64,000 nucleotides of DNA from an uncultured Clostridium sp. (lineage in GTDB: Bacteria > Bacillota > Clostridia > Clostridiales > Clostridiaceae): contig URKQ01000014.1 of assembly GCA_900548455.1 (NCBI GenBank), positions 1 to 64,000 on the forward strand, read 5' to 3'. How positions within the stretch are numbered: the first letter of the stretch is position 1; every line of letters begins with the position of its first letter. Under the pieces are notes generated by a model, which was given only the letters and a program-made list of their open reading frames with translations, was not told the origin of the DNA and ran no database searches. The position numbers were made by a program, and so were the translations under genes. Below are positions 26,796 through 35,662 of the stretch, piece after piece.

Positions 26796-27839
26796 TTATA
26801 CATATATTTCTTCAAAGATTTCTCTTAGATTTTTATTTTCTCTTAATTCTTGTAAAGTAATAGCTGCATGGTCTTTTGTATATCCGTTTCCTACTATCAT
26901 AGTAACGTCTTTACCAATACCCTCTGCTCCTAAAGCTGCTTTTGTAAATGAAGTTGCCATAGAGAAGAAGTAAACTATTCCATTGTCTCTAACTGGAAGA
27001 ATTGTTGACATCTCAGTGTTTTGAACATTTACACAGTTGATTGCTACATCAGCTTCTTGTCCATTATTATTTTCAAGAACTGCATTTAATACTTCCATTG
27101 GTTTATTAGCATCTGCTATAGCAACTACTAAATTATCACCAAGGTCTAATCTCTTAAATGTTTCTTTATATTTTTCTTTTCTAACTATTGCAATAACTTT
27201 ACCTGTAGGTCCAACTCTCTTAACAGCTTCATAGCAGCATAGTAAACCAGATTTTCCTGCAGCGCCAAGAACTACTACTGTTTCACATGGTTTTACAAGT
27301 TTTGCAACTTGAGCTGGTGCTCCTGCTACATCTAGAGCAGCTAGTGCTAGTGGTTCAGACATATCTGTTGGAAGTTTTGCATATATTCCACTTTCAAATA
27401 ATATTGCATTTGCTTTAACATCAACTCTATCTATTTCAGGTTTAACATCAAGGATTTCATAAATTTTTAATGGTGTTAATGAAAGAGAAACTAATGTAGC
27501 TATTTTATCTCCAACTTTAAGATCAGTTTTTCCTTCTAATGCTTCACCTATTTGAGCAACAGTTCCTATAAGCATTCCACCTGAACCTGTTACTGGGTTT
27601 TGTTGTTTTCCTCTTTCTCCTACAATTTCAAGGATTTTAGCTTTTATTTTTTCAACATCATGTCCTGCTTCGTCAGCTATTTGTGTAAAACTTGCTGAAT
27701 CAATATTTAATGATTGAACATCTATTAAAATCTCATTGTCATATATATTCATATCATTATCAATTTTAAGTGCTGGTTGTGGTAAAACTCCTTTTGGTTC
27801 AATTACTCTGTGTGTTCCATATTTACATCCTTTTTTCAT
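26796..27839 (-). CDS. kdd: L-erythro-3,5-diaminohexanoate dehydrogenase
   Basis: This enzyme oxidatively deaminates 3,5-diaminohexanoate to 5-amino-3-oxohexanoate using NAD+. It is a 347-residue MDR-like dehydrogenase with a Rossmann motif (VVVLGAAGKSGLLCCYEA, about 193) and the family opening KYGTHRVIEPKGVLPQPA. I prefer the ATG at 27839, ten bases after AGGAG. An ATG seven codons upstream lacks a ribosome site. It sits between kce and kamA in the operon. Confidence 0.95.
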   Translation of the reverse strand: MKKGCKYGTHRVIEPKGVLPQPALKIDNDMNIYDNEILIDVQSLNIDSASFTQIADEAGHDVEKIKAKILEIVGERGKQQNPVTGSGGMLIGTVAQIGEALEGKTDLKVGDKIATLVSLSLTPLKIYEILDVKPEIDRVDVKANAILFESGIYAKLPTDMSEPLALAALDVAGAPAQVAKLVKPCETVVVLGAAGKSGLLCCYEAVKRVGPTGKVIAIVRKEKYKETFKRLDLGDNLVVAIADANKPMEVLNAVLENNNGQEADVAINCVNVQNTEMSTILPVRDNGIVYFFSMATSFTKAALGAEGIGKDVTMIVGNGYTKDHAAITLQELRENKNLREIFEEIYV

Positions 27840-27989
27840 ATTTAATCTACTCCTTTTCATTTTTATTTTTCGATTTACTTATTTTATAAGCCTTAATATG
27901 TTAAACACTTAACAATCCCATATAAATGAGGTTTGATTGCATGGGGTTTTATATGGTTTGCTAATCTAAATAAATATTAAAGCAAATAA

Positions 27990-28808
27990 TTATTTAAGTC
28001 CTAAAATTTCTCTAGCTTCAGCAGGTGTTGCTATATCTCTACCTAACTCTTTTGCTAATCTAACAACTTTTTCTACTAATTCCGCATTAGATTTTGCTAA
28101 TACTCCCTTTGATAGGTAAACGTTATCTTCGTATCCAACTCTCACATGTCCACCTGAAACAATAGACATTACTGCTAGTGGAAACTCATTTCTACCAATT
28201 CCTGAAACTGTATAAGTACTTCCTGCTGGTAGGCTACCTCTCATGAATTCAAAATCTCTTAAATCAGCACTTATTCCTCCATTTACACCCATAACTAAGT
28301 TAAAGTGCATTGGGGATTTTATAAAACCTTTCTTTTGAAGTCTGATAGCCATATCAATCATACCTTTATCAAAAACTTCTACTTCTGGTTTAATTCCTAA
28401 TTCTATCATTTTAGTTCCAAATTCTTTTATTGTATCTTCAGTGTTTACAAAGATTTCGTCTCCACCAAAGTTACATGTACCACAATCCAATGTTGCCATT
28501 TCTGGATGCAATTCTGTTGGTTGAAGTCTTTCAGCATTGCTCATTCCAACCGCTCCACCAGTAGATGGTTGTACAATTACATCTGGACATCTTCTCTTAA
28601 TTTCATTAATGCAAGCTTCAAATCTAGCTTTGCTTTGAGTAGGAGTACCATCATCTTCTCTAACATGAAGGTGAATTATACTTGCTCCTGCCTTATAAGC
28701 AAGCTCTGCTTCTCTTCCAATTTCCTCAACAGTATAAGGTACACTTGGATTGTGCTCCTTTGTTACTTCAGCTCCACATATAGCCGCTGTAATAATTAAC
28801 TTTTCCAC
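27990..28808 (-). CDS. kce: 3-keto-5-aminohexanoate cleavage enzyme (BKACE family)
   Basis: A 272-residue, zinc-dependent beta-keto acid cleavage enzyme (DUF849 family). With acetyl-CoA it splits 5-amino-3-oxohexanoate into acetoacetate and 3-aminobutyryl-CoA. Family motifs include IITAAICGAEVTKEHNPSVPYT, a zinc-ligand histidine pair (IIHLHVREDDG), and the late GGHVRVGYEDNVYLSKG region. A hairpin (27918-27956) in the 150-bp gap to kdd may be an mRNA processing or stability element. Confidence 0.96.
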   Translation of the reverse strand: MEKLIITAAICGAEVTKEHNPSVPYTVEEIGREAELAYKAGASIIHLHVREDDGTPTQSKARFEACINEIKRRCPDVIVQPSTGGAVGMSNAERLQPTELHPEMATLDCGTCNFGGDEIFVNTEDTIKEFGTKMIELGIKPEVEVFDKGMIDMAIRLQKKGFIKSPMHFNLVMGVNGGISADLRDFEFMRGSLPAGSTYTVSGIGRNEFPLAVMSIVSGGHVRVGYEDNVYLSKGVLAKSNAELVEKVVRLAKELGRDIATPAEAREILGLK

Positions 28809-28833
28809 ACAATTACCTCCTCTACACTAATCT

Positions 28834-29214
28834 TTATTTACGAATTTTATCTTTAGGAACAACACAAGTTCCACTTGCTCTACAAACAACTATTGGTTCT
28901 TCTAAAACATCACAAGCTGAATCATTTATATCAGGTCTTGGTACAATTACTTTTCTTGCTTCAAATGTCATCTTTCTTGAAGTATTACCTACCTTAACGA
29001 TTTCTCCTACAGCTTCAATGTAATCTCCAGCATATACTGGTGCTAAGAATTCTACATTATCATAAGCTTTAAATAATCCTTCGTCTCCATCATTTTGTAT
29101 TAAAAGTTCCGTTGCCACATCCCCAAATAACTGTAGCATTCTTGCTCCATCTACTAAGTTTCCTCCATAGTGAGCATCGTGAGCGCTCATTCTGAGCCTA
29201 ATTAATGATTTCAT
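28834..29214 (-). CDS. kal: 3-aminobutyryl-CoA ammonia-lyase
   Basis: A small (126-residue) hot-dog-fold enzyme that removes ammonia from 3-aminobutyryl-CoA to give crotonyl-CoA, which enters the Bcd-EtfAB step encoded elsewhere in this window. The sequence (LIRLRMSAHDAHYGGNLVDGARMLQLFGDVATEL) matches the Kal family. The start at 29214 is seven bases after GGAGGG. It is the first gene of the kal-kce-kdd-kamABCDE operon and lies just behind the lysine riboswitch terminator. Confidence 0.94.
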   Translation of the reverse strand: MKSLIRLRMSAHDAHYGGNLVDGARMLQLFGDVATELLIQNDGDEGLFKAYDNVEFLAPVYAGDYIEAVGEIVKVGNTSRKMTFEARKVIVPRPDINDSACDVLEEPIVVCRASGTCVVPKDKIRK

Positions 29215-29270
29215 AACATATCCCTCCATCAACTAATTATTTATATATTCACCATTTTTTAAAAATAAAA

Positions 29271-29356
29271 AATGGTGCTGAAAAATATTCAACACCATTG
29301 ATTCCATAAAAAAGAACTATCAATGTAATGAATATTTTTCATTACATAAATAGCTC
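29271..29356 (-). promoter_or_regulatory. Expression platform of the lysine riboswitch (terminator plus alternative stems)
   Basis: The intrinsic terminator (29271-29299) is a 12-bp stem, AATGGTGTTGAA/TTCAGCACCATT, followed by TTTTATTTTT. Upstream, a long hairpin (29314-29356) pairs the 3' strand of aptamer P1 (GAGCTAT) with ATAGTTC. A competing stem pairs CATTGAT (29325-29319) with ATCAATG (29302-29296), overlapping the terminator's 5' arm. When ligand holds P1, the long hairpin is lost, the competing antiterminator can form, and transcription continues: ON logic. Confidence 0.75.
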
Positions 29357-29509
29357 ACCACAGTCATGGCAGTGATAAAGCGTTGTGCCTTATCCCCAAG
29401 CAATACACAATACCTATGTATCCTTTCGGCCTATAAATAATTCATTGTAATCTCCAAGGGTATTCTCTTCATCATTTACAATTACCCATTTACAAGCGCC
29501 TCTATTTAT
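29346..29509 (-). ncRNA. Lysine riboswitch aptamer (L box)
   Basis: This 164-nt leader segment is closed by an 8-bp P1 (ATAAATAG/CTATTTAT). In order it carries the L-box hallmarks: ATAGAGGCGC, a P2 arm with TTGTAA/TTACAA, GGGTA/TACCC and the conserved GGAG, then GGCCGAAAGG (29422-29431), P3 ATACA/TGTAT, P4 GATAAGG/CTTTATC, P5 TCAC/GTGA, and the closing TGGTGAGCTAT. The length and motif order match known lysine aptamers. It lies between a good promoter and the lysine fermentation genes. Confidence 0.87.
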
Positions 29510-29513
29510 GTTC

Positions 29514-29583
29514 AACCCAAATATATTGGGTTTTTTTACATATATTACATTTACATTATATAGTGTCTTAGAAAATATTTCAA
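29514..29583 (-). promoter_or_regulatory. Promoter of the lysine fermentation operon, with a leader hairpin
   Basis: Reading leftward, -35 TTGAAA (29578-29583) and -10 TATAAT (29555-29560) are spaced exactly 17 bp apart. Transcription would start near 29548. A small hairpin AACCCAA/TTGGGTT (29514-29532) follows before the aptamer. Confidence 0.88.
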
Positions 29584-29647
29584 TAGATTTTTTTCTATTT
29601 AATTAAATTTTAACAATAATCTGAATTATTATTCTAAAAAAACAACT

Positions 29648-30187
29648 TTATATATTACTTAATTCTATTGGATCCCCTAATTTAAACCATAAGTCTTCAT
29701 TATTCCCGATCTTAAATGCTATATTCTTTAACGCACAATTATATCTATCTTCATTCCATGTATAACCACATTTTAAAACTCTCTTAATATATATTTTAAA
29801 ATACTGTTGTAATTCATTTTTAAATCTAAGCTCCTTACAATCTCCTAGTTCATTTGCTAGAATCAAGTAAATTTCTTTTTGTTTTATTAAATTAACTATA
29901 ATACTCAAGGACTTTTCATTAAAATAATCAAAAAATAAAGAATAATACTCATCACGATAGCCATTAAATATCTTTATTGTTAAGTTACTAGCAATGATTT
30001 GATCATGTGTAATTAATCCACCCTTGCACTGAAAAAACAAATCATCACTTGAATAAAAAAAATCATCAAATTTATCCTTAATAATAAAAAAAACAATATC
30101 TTTATTATTAATTCTTTTATTTACTATAACCGCAGAACCTAGAGAAAGTGAATTAATCACTTTCTCTAGTAAATTAATATGATGCAT
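29648..30187 (-). CDS. Hypothetical protein
   Basis: I do not recognise this 179-residue protein. It has no signal peptide or membrane segment, is rich in Ile, Lys, Phe and Tyr, and looks like a mixed alpha/beta cytosolic protein (LGSAVIVNKRINNKDIVFFIIKDKF, then WNEDRYNCALKNIAFKIG near the C-terminus). The ATG at 30187 has GGAAGGTG five bases upstream. It begins 31 bp after the stop of the cell-wall-binding protein gene, so the two are probably co-transcribed. Confidence 0.7.
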   Translation of the reverse strand: MHHINLLEKVINSLSLGSAVIVNKRINNKDIVFFIIKDKFDDFFYSSDDLFFQCKGGLITHDQIIASNLTIKIFNGYRDEYYSLFFDYFNEKSLSIIVNLIKQKEIYLILANELGDCKELRFKNELQQYFKIYIKRVLKCGYTWNEDRYNCALKNIAFKIGNNEDLWFKLGDPIELSNI

Positions 30188-30218
30188 AAAAGCACCTTCC
30201 ATCCTTATATTCAAATAA

Positions 30219-31226
30219 CTATTCGATATTTACAACTCTAAATTTACTAACACCCTCTATAACACTTGAAACTATGCTCTCACTTATAGCGGTTGTCCCT
30301 CCTAAGGTATAAACTTTTTCACAATCTAGACCATCTATTCTATTTAATAGAGCAGTATTATCATATTGATCTAATAAAATTACTGGCGCAGAATATAATG
30401 CTGCTATAGGAGCTCCAACAAGTCCATCTGGAAAATTTGAACCAGATGCTAAAAATATACTGTTCATATTTAAGCTACTAGCATAGTAATCTAATACTCT
30501 AACATTTGTTTGATACCTATTATCTCCCGCTAATCTAATAGAGCTTGGATAATTATTCATGATACTATTTGGTATTACTGTAGTTCCTCCAACAACAACA
30601 GTTTTAGAAATAGAGTTTGAATTAATAAAGCTTTTGTTATATTCACTAAACTCATCTGAACGTGTTAATAAAATTGGCATTTGACTCTTAGCTGCAATTG
30701 GGGCTATGGATAAAGCATCTGCAAAGCTAACACCTGATGCCAATACTATGCCATTGCTTGTCCCAATTTCCTTTGCAACCTTTACCGCTGTTTCATACCT
30801 ATCATATCCCGATAAACGCTCTATAGATATTCCTCTTTGTTTTAATTGACTATCTACATTTGACGGAACAGCCAACGTACCGCCAACTATATATGCCTTT
30901 TTTACATTTAACCTACTGACTTCACCTAGCACTTCTTCAGTTAGTCCTTCACTAGAAGAAAGCAAAATAGGTGCATTATGCTTTTTAGCTAATGGTGCTG
31001 AACTCAATGCGTCTGGAAAATTGCTTCCTGAAACAATTACAACTGTATCAGAACCACTAGGCCATCCTTCTTTTGAAGTAGCAACAGCTGTAGTGTATCT
31101 TGTTAAACCATCTAGTCTTATATTCTTAGCATCAGCTGATACACTAACACTATTATGAACTAGCATTGTAACACCAAGTGCTAATGCTAAAAATGTAGTA
31201 CTTATTATTTTAATTTTTTTAGACAT
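30219..31226 (-). CDS. Secreted cell-wall-binding repeat 2 (CWB2) protein
   Basis: A 335-residue exported protein with a signal peptide (KKIKIISTTFLALALGVTMLV..VSADA, about 1-32) and three tandem CWB2 repeats. Each has the pattern RLxGxxRYxTAVxVAxE...VVxxSGxxFPDALSxAPxA...PILL...VGG. The repeats start near residues 37, 135 and 230. In clostridia such triplets anchor proteins to anionic cell-wall polymer. Here no separate functional domain is fused, so the protein consists almost entirely of the anchor. The ribosome site is AGGAGAAAG. Confidence 0.93.
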   Translation of the reverse strand: MSKKIKIISTTFLALALGVTMLVHNSVSVSADAKNIRLDGLTRYTTAVATSKEGWPSGSDTVVIVSGSNFPDALSSAPLAKKHNAPILLSSSEGLTEEVLGEVSRLNVKKAYIVGGTLAVPSNVDSQLKQRGISIERLSGYDRYETAVKVAKEIGTSNGIVLASGVSFADALSIAPIAAKSQMPILLTRSDEFSEYNKSFINSNSISKTVVVGGTTVIPNSIMNNYPSSIRLAGDNRYQTNVRVLDYYASSLNMNSIFLASGSNFPDGLVGAPIAALYSAPVILLDQYDNTALLNRIDGLDCEKVYTLGGTTAISESIVSSVIEGVSKFRVVNIE

Positions 31227-31306
31227 ATCTTTCTCCTTTTTTCATAATTGTATAACTATATTTTATATTATGACTCCTAATTATTAAATAGTTTTATAAA
31301 TAAAAA

Positions 31307-31347
31307 ATATATAAGTTGCAATAAATTTAATTGTAACTTATATATTT
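31307..31347 (-). terminator. Terminator of the formate/nitrite transporter gene
   Basis: ATATAAGTT(G/A)CAAT/ATTGTAACTTATAT forms a long stem (one G-U pair), with A/T runs on both sides. It lies 50 bp past the transporter stop and could work in both directions. Confidence 0.75.
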
Positions 31348-31397
31348 TTTTAAACGGATATTACATATTTCTAGCATTTTCCTTTAAATGTAATTTA

Positions 31398-32225
31398 TTA
31401 ATTTGTTGATTTGTTGGTTTTTATATATATAATCCAATATATAATCCCAATACAAAAAGCTCCACCTATAACATTTCCTATAGTCACAGGAATTAAATTA
31501 TTAAAAATCCCCACAACTGACAAGTTGTCTAATTTTTCAATAGCTACATGAGATGTTTCTACAAACATAGGACGGGTCTTTGCTAATAATCCAATAGAAA
31601 AATAATACATATTAGCAACGCAATGTTCAAATCCTGCTATTATAAACGCAAATATAGGAAAAAAACCCATCAGAACCTTTCCTGTTACATCTTTAGCTGC
31701 ATAGGTTCCCCATACGCTCAAACACACAATGATATTACACAAAATTCCACTAGCTATAGCTGGTCCAAATCCAATACTAGCCTTTGTCGCTGCAACCTTA
31801 ACAGCATACCCTCCAACAGTTCCAGTTGAAAGCAGCCCTGAAGCAAAGATTAATGCAGCAATTAAAAATGCCCCAATAAAATTTCCTATCCAAACTATAA
31901 ACCAATTTCTAAGCATCTGGCCTGTTGATATTTTTTTCTGAGCCCACGCAATACTCAATAATGAATTACCTGTAAAGAGTTCTGACCCACAAATTAAAAC
32001 CATTATTAATCCAACTGGAAAAACTATACCTGCAACAAACTTCTGAATTCCTGGATCAGTAATTCCATGTGAAGCTACAGTAGATGCATAAGCTCCTAAT
32101 GCTATAAACATTCCAGCTAAAATTCCTAAAAGTAAAGTTTGCATAGGCTTATTATTAGCTTTTTTTATACCAACCTCTTCAACATATCTGCAAACTTCTT
32201 CTGGTGAAAGCATTTTTTTATCCAT
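31398..32225 (-). CDS. Formate/nitrite transporter (FNT) family channel
   Basis: A 275-residue membrane channel of the FocA/NirC family with six transmembrane segments. Typical FNT stretches are visible: LLLGILAGMFIALGAYAS, the pore motif LFTGNSLLS (about 80-90), FIGAFLIAALIFASG and FEHCVANMYYFSIGLL (about 200). It probably moves formate, nitrite or hydrosulfide across the cell membrane, and the sequence does not decide which. It has a GGAGGAAAC ribosome site and appears monocistronic. Confidence 0.93.
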   Translation of the reverse strand: MDKKMLSPEEVCRYVEEVGIKKANNKPMQTLLLGILAGMFIALGAYASTVASHGITDPGIQKFVAGIVFPVGLIMVLICGSELFTGNSLLSIAWAQKKISTGQMLRNWFIVWIGNFIGAFLIAALIFASGLLSTGTVGGYAVKVAATKASIGFGPAIASGILCNIIVCLSVWGTYAAKDVTGKVLMGFFPIFAFIIAGFEHCVANMYYFSIGLLAKTRPMFVETSHVAIEKLDNLSVVGIFNNLIPVTIGNVIGGAFCIGIIYWIIYIKTNKSTN

Positions 32226-32308
32226 ATTATGTTTCCTCCAAACTAATCATTTATTATAGAAATCATGAGTTTTTATTATATTCAATCCAGCCCTTAGATG
32301 TCAAATTA

Positions 32309-32336
32309 AAGGTGAACTTCAGATAAAGTTCACCTT
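32309..32336 (-). terminator. Hairpin at the end of the lipoprotein gene
   Basis: The 11-bp perfect stem AAGGTGAACTT/AAGTTCACCTT includes the stop codon of the lipoprotein gene. It is followed on the minus strand only by TTTAATTT, so it is a weak terminator at best. Confidence 0.6.
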
Positions 32337-33337
32337 ATAAACCAAGTCAGATTAGTAACTCCAATATTTTCCCATCCGTACTCAAGACTAATATTTTCAT
32401 TTTTAAATGTATTTTTTAATATATTTTTAAGTCTTTCACTATTTTCATTTATTCCTATGTATTCATCATTTAACGGCTCAAATTTAGAGTCTTCTAAGTA
32501 ATAGACTCTTTCATTTCCCAATATATATAATTTGTTATCTTTGTATATAATATCACCTAAAATTTCATAGGGTTTCTTTCTAATAACTACATTGTCTATA
32601 GTATTTTCATTTAATATTCCTTCATAAATATATTCACTCTGTTCACCTTTTTCCAGGTCATACTTAAAAGTTAAAAATCCTATTTTATTACTATTTAAAT
32701 CCATAACTCCATTTAGTAAAACTTCACCTTGAACCTCAATTTCATAAACTTTATCATCATTTATATAAATTGAAGTTATCCCATTACTACTTTTTCCATA
32801 AATTAATGTATTACCATCATCTTTTATTCCTATTAGTATTCCTTCACAATTATTAATAAACTGTTTTTTCTCCATACTATAGATCAAATTTTTACTTATA
32901 GTAGGGTTAATATACATTTCAACCACCAGGTTATCATTAATCCATTTTAAATTTGATATCATCCCTTCTGCATAACTACTTACATCTATAGTGGAGTATT
33001 CATTAGTATTTATATTATATAGTGTAACTATATTTGTATCATCAATATACTTATATGCAATATGCTGTCTATCATTACTTATTGATGACAATTCCTTAAA
33101 TCTACTTAAGTCTCCTATACCTAAAAGATACTCTTCATTTTTGTCATATAAATATATATTTTTATTCTTTTCAAATACTGCAGCATTATATTTAATATAC
33201 TCATTTTTTATAGGTTCTTCTATTTTTATATTCTCACTTTTATTACATCCAAACGCAAAAAATAACATAAAAGTCATTGTGATTGACATAAAATATTTAA
33301 AATACGTTTTATTTTTTCTAATAACTTTATTCATCAC
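32330..33337 (-). CDS. Predicted lipoprotein, TolB-like beta-propeller region
   Basis: A 335-residue protein with a charged N-terminus, a hydrophobic segment (YFMSITMTFMLFFAF) and a lipobox-like FAFGC at about residue 31, so it is probably lipid-anchored outside the membrane. The rest has repeated short beta-strand blocks (NKNIYLYDKNEEYLLGIGD, NDRQHIAYKYIDDTN, GNTLIYGKSSNGITSIYINDD) resembling a TolB/WD-type propeller. No catalytic motif is seen and I cannot name a function. GTG (33337) and the adjacent ATG (33334) are both possible starts after AAGGAG. Confidence 0.75.
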   Translation of the reverse strand: MMNKVIRKNKTYFKYFMSITMTFMLFFAFGCNKSENIKIEEPIKNEYIKYNAAVFEKNKNIYLYDKNEEYLLGIGDLSRFKELSSISNDRQHIAYKYIDDTNIVTLYNINTNEYSTIDVSSYAEGMISNLKWINDNLVVEMYINPTISKNLIYSMEKKQFINNCEGILIGIKDDGNTLIYGKSSNGITSIYINDDKVYEIEVQGEVLLNGVMDLNSNKIGFLTFKYDLEKGEQSEYIYEGILNENTIDNVVIRKKPYEILGDIIYKDNKLYILGNERVYYLEDSKFEPLNDEYIGINENSERLKNILKNTFKNENISLEYGWENIGVTNLTWFIR

Positions 33338-33500
33338 AACTTTCTCCTTCCTATATTTCTTGATTTGGACTAATACATTATACTACTGGATTTTATATCC
33401 TTCAATAATATCTACGTAATTATATGAACATATTTTACTTTATATATGTAAATTTTCTCTAAACTCTATTCCGATATTAACTATATTATTTAAAATAACA

Positions 33501-33532
33501 GGGCTACGGTACTAATCATAGTCCGGTAGCCC
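33501..33532 (-). terminator. hutU downstream hairpin
   Basis: A GGGCTAC/GTAGCCC stem with an inner pairing is followed leftward by TGTTATTTT. It lies 13 bp past the hutU stop and is the likely terminator. Confidence 0.7.
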
Positions 33533-33544
33533 TTTTGAATTTTA

Positions 33545-35575
33545 TTATTTACTTTGTAATGCTTCTTCAACAACTCTCTTAACAAGATTATCATCTGCTA
33601 CATAAGGAATTGTAATATGGTCTGTTTCTTTATTAAGTTCATTATATTCCATAGTAGTTTCTATGGAATGTGGATTTCTTGCCCATGATCTTCTAGCAAC
33701 TCCACCCATAACATCCCATGCCATGGCTGATTTAATAATTTCATCTACTCTTTCAGATCCATCTAGAACTAATCCAAAACCTCCATTTATAGATTTACTA
33801 GTTCCAACTCCTCCTCCATTATGAAGAGCAATTAAACTCATTCCTCTTGCTGCATTTCCTGCAAAGCATTGAATAGCCATATCTGCCATCATATTACTTC
33901 CATCTTTAATATTAGAAGTCTCTCTAAATGGAGAATCTGTTCCACTAACATCATGATGATCTCTTCCAAGCATTATTGGTCCAACTTCACCTTTTCTAAC
34001 TAATTCATTAAATTTAAGAGCTATATCCATACGTCCCTTAGCATCTTGATATAAAATTCTAGCTTCAGTACCAACTACTAGTTTATGCTCTTCTGCATCT
34101 CTAATCCAGATGTAGTTATCTCTATCTTGACCTCTTCTATTTGGATTAATGCATTCCATAGCTGCATGGTCAGTCTTAACTAAATCCTCATGTTTATGAC
34201 TTAAGCATACCCATCTAAATGGTCCATATCCATAGTCAAATAACATAGGTCCCATAATATCTTCTACATATGATGGGAAGATAAATCCATCTTTATCATC
34301 TACTCCATTTTTAGAAATGTCTTTTCCACCTGCATCATATATAGCTTTCATAAATGAATTTCCATAGTCAAAGAAATACACGCCTCTAGCAACCAATTCT
34401 TTAACTAATGCATAGTGTTTTAACAAAGTTTTATCTACTAATTCTTTAAATTTTTCTCTATCTTCTTTTAGAAGTCTAGTTCTTTCTTCAAAAGAAATTC
34501 CTACTGGAGCATAGCCTCCATCATATGCTGCATGGCAAGAAGTTTGGTCTGATAGTAAATCTATATGAACGTTTTTATCTACTAAATATTCAAGTAAATC
34601 AACTACATTACCATGATATGCTATAGAAATTGACTCTCCTTTTGCTGCTTTCTCCTGAGCAACCCTAACTACTTCCTCTAAATTGTCTGAAATCAAGGAT
34701 ACCCAACCTTGATCATATCTTGTCTTAATTCTTGAATAATCTACTTCAGCAATAATACCAACACCATTTGCAATTTCTATGGCCTTAGGTTGAGCACCAC
34801 TCATTCCTCCTAATCCAGAAGTTACAAATATTTTTCCTTTTAAATCCCCATCTTCAGGTACACCTAATTTTAATCTACCTGCATTTATTAAAGTATTAAA
34901 TGTTCCATGAACAATTCCTTGAGGTCCTATATACATCCAGCCACCAGCTGTCATTTGTCCATAGTTTGCTACTCCTAATTGAGTTGCAAGATGGAAGTCA
35001 TCTGGATTATCAAACATACCAACCATTAATCCGTTAGTTGTTATTACTCTTGGTGAAGTTTTAGAGCTTCTAAATAATCCTAGTGGGTGTCCACTTTCCA
35101 TAACTAAAGTTTGTTCTTCAGTTAAATTCTCAAGATATCTCATTATCAATCTATATTGCATCCAGTTTTGACACACTTGACCGGTTTCTCCATAAGTAAC
35201 TAATTCATATGGATATAAAGCGACATCAAAGTCTAAGTTATTGTCTATCATAACTTGAAATGCTTTACCAGCTAAACATTTCCCCTTATATTCATCAATA
35301 GATTTACCACTTAATTTTCCTTCTGGTCTAAATCTATATCCATAGATTCTGCCTCTTGTCTTTAATTCCTCCATAAATTCTGGAGCCAATTTTGCATGAA
35401 GATGTTCTGGTATATATCTCAATGCATTTTTAAGTGCTATTTCTGTTTGTGCTGGTGTTAAGCTATATCCTCTATCAGGCGCTCTTCTTATTCCTTCTTG
35501 GAACTTTGGCATTTCTGGTAGCTCATCATCAAGCTTTATTACCATTCTGCTTTTAATATCAAGATTGCTAATCAT
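33545..35575 (-). CDS. hutU: Urocanate hydratase
   Basis: This NAD-dependent enzyme converts urocanate to imidazolone propionate in histidine degradation. At 676 residues it is longer than the roughly 555-residue pseudomonad enzyme, and is of the large clostridial form. Recognisable segments include the GQVCQNWMQYRLIMRYLENLT start region, the glycine-rich NAD site FVTSGLGGMSGAQPKAIEIA, and the active-site cysteine in YGPFRWVCLSHKHEDLVKTD. No other hut genes lie nearby, so histidine ammonia-lyase and the later steps must be elsewhere. Confidence 0.95.
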   Translation of the reverse strand: MISNLDIKSRMVIKLDDELPEMPKFQEGIRRAPDRGYSLTPAQTEIALKNALRYIPEHLHAKLAPEFMEELKTRGRIYGYRFRPEGKLSGKSIDEYKGKCLAGKAFQVMIDNNLDFDVALYPYELVTYGETGQVCQNWMQYRLIMRYLENLTEEQTLVMESGHPLGLFRSSKTSPRVITTNGLMVGMFDNPDDFHLATQLGVANYGQMTAGGWMYIGPQGIVHGTFNTLINAGRLKLGVPEDGDLKGKIFVTSGLGGMSGAQPKAIEIANGVGIIAEVDYSRIKTRYDQGWVSLISDNLEEVVRVAQEKAAKGESISIAYHGNVVDLLEYLVDKNVHIDLLSDQTSCHAAYDGGYAPVGISFEERTRLLKEDREKFKELVDKTLLKHYALVKELVARGVYFFDYGNSFMKAIYDAGGKDISKNGVDDKDGFIFPSYVEDIMGPMLFDYGYGPFRWVCLSHKHEDLVKTDHAAMECINPNRRGQDRDNYIWIRDAEEHKLVVGTEARILYQDAKGRMDIALKFNELVRKGEVGPIMLGRDHHDVSGTDSPFRETSNIKDGSNMMADMAIQCFAGNAARGMSLIALHNGGGVGTSKSINGGFGLVLDGSERVDEIIKSAMAWDVMGGVARRSWARNPHSIETTMEYNELNKETDHITIPYVADDNLVKRVVEEALQSK

Positions 35576-35662
35576 ATTACTACCCCCATAATGAAATTAA
35601 TATATAATAGAGTTTTAGAACTTATATAAAATTACTTAAAACTCTAATAAATCATTTAATTT

